A DNA stretch of 64,000 nucleotides. Source: Punica granatum (Eukaryota > Streptophyta > Magnoliopsida > Myrtales > Lythraceae). Under the pieces are notes generated by a model. The model was not told the DNA's origin and ran no database searches. It saw nothing but the letters and a program-made list of their open reading frames with translations. The stretch lies in the NCBI RefSeq assembly GCF_007655135.1, contig NC_045132.1:4650001-4714000 (forward strand). Direction: 5' to 3'. This document shows positions 63,092 through 64,000 of the stretch, piece after piece (position 1 is the first letter of the stretch; each line of letters starts with the position of its first letter). Made by a program: the position numbers and the translations under genes.

Positions 63092-64000
63092 AGAGGGAGG
63101 GAGACCATCAATGGTAACTGACGCCGGTGACAGCCAGAGATAACTTGGCTCTGGAAACGGAAAAGTGAATTTTCAAATGGCTGTCTGCATAAATATTATC
63201 TTATATACAAAGGGGCGGCATGTAAAGGCTGCCATTAGTGACAAAAAAAGCCGCCGCCAATTCAACTCTCTCACCGCAGAATTTAGCCGCCGCTTATGTG
63301 CCGACATCGCGGCGGTTTATGAATTGCCACGAATTAAGCTCCGGGATAAATAAAATCTGTGGTAGTGTCAGTTAAGCCTGCCGTATCTGATATATGGAAG
63401 TCAGTTTCGGTCGGTTAGTGAAGTCCGCCGTATCTGGTATTAAGGTTCAGATGAGTGATCAAGAAAAGGGAATGGACAGCTCTCTTGAATCACTCAAGCC
63501 TTAATTAACAAATCAATTTTTGTAGGTTTTGTACAATAAATTTTGCATTTCTACAGATATTAATCTAGCTTTTGAAGAGCTTCACAGCCCAAATGTACCC
63601 CTCAATCCTCTTTCGCAACAGGTCCGATTTTAGGAGGAAAAAAAATCGATTGAACTAGCTATGTGTTAAGCATTTGGGGCCAACTACCTCAGGTATTATG
63701 AGGTTGGCAAGGTTACATAGTAGATTGTCCACCATTCAGTTCAATCCGGAAATATCGAACCGAACATAACCCAGGGAGAAGCAACTCTTGCACAAACCTA
63801 GAAGTTACTTTATTTAAATTCTCTTTTTTTCGGTACTCTTTGTTTAAATTCTTTATATTTTCAATAGGTCAGTATCATATATACACATGGAATTTTTACC
63901 TATCTACACATGGAATTTTTCATGGACTAAAAGATGGAGGAAATTGGGAAAATTAGAATAATTTGGCGTCAACAGCGACGGAGAAAAGAGAGACTTTTAT
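62692..64000. other. Right-edge intergenic DNA
   Basis: A (GA)n run (63057-63087) lies just 3' of a TATATAATA stretch. A short ATG frame at 63112 closes after ten codons. No gene is supportable to the window end. Confidence 0.4.
63190..63370 (-). mobile_element. Possible CACTA-type terminus
   Basis: The complement of 63362-63367 reads CACTAC, and the minus strand continues CACAGATTTTATTTATC. Repeated GCCGCC/GGCGGC motifs follow further in (63210-63320), as in the subterminal regions of CACTA elements. The opposite terminus and a confirmed 3-base duplication were not found. Confidence 0.35.

Overview
This window is nuclear DNA of a flowering plant, almost certainly a eudicot. It shows GT-AG introns in AT-rich sequence, plant-specific families (MLO, thaumatin-like, GT34 glycosyltransferase, CP12), a telo-box next to a translation gene, and plant-type transposable elements (hAT and Mutator MITEs, tRNA-derived SINEs, Helitron-like ends, LINE and Copia debris). 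I cannot name the species from the sequence. There are no operons, and I see no CRISPR array or prophage.

Layout. 1-3045 (-): an MLO-family membrane protein gene that runs off the left edge and carries an in-frame TGA. 4408-8561 (+): a nine-exon NOL1/NOP2/Sun RNA cytosine methyltransferase, divergent from MLO. 8992-11332 (-): a conserved plant protein of unknown function, reconstructed from four exons. 12-21.9 kb: gene-poor DNA with LINE remnants and several MITEs. 21956-23023 (-): a complete secreted thaumatin-like protein. 23-34 kb: AT-rich repeat territory with Helitron-like ends, a Mutator-type MITE, a tandem repeat, a SINE and a two-exon CUL1 fragment. 34289-36175 (+): a four-exon GT34 xyloglucan xylosyltransferase-like gene. 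39.3-39.6 kb: a chimeric pseudogene joining a ubiquitin-like plant domain to a CP12 tail. 39939-47125 (-): the spliceosomal helicase BRR2, complete in length but with one frameshift. 50377-53623 (-): eIF3 subunit C. 54.5-64 kb: LINE and Copia remnants, MITEs and simple repeats.

The intact genes are unlinked housekeeping and cell-wall functions: RNA methylation, pre-mRNA splicing, translation initiation, xyloglucan synthesis and defence. They are not a cooperating cluster. I did not find a convincing undescribed system. The most informative observations are the two breaks in otherwise well-preserved genes (MLO nonsense codon, BRR2 one-base frameshift), the two captured host-gene fragments (CUL1 and the CP12 chimera), and several MITEs with intact target-site duplications.
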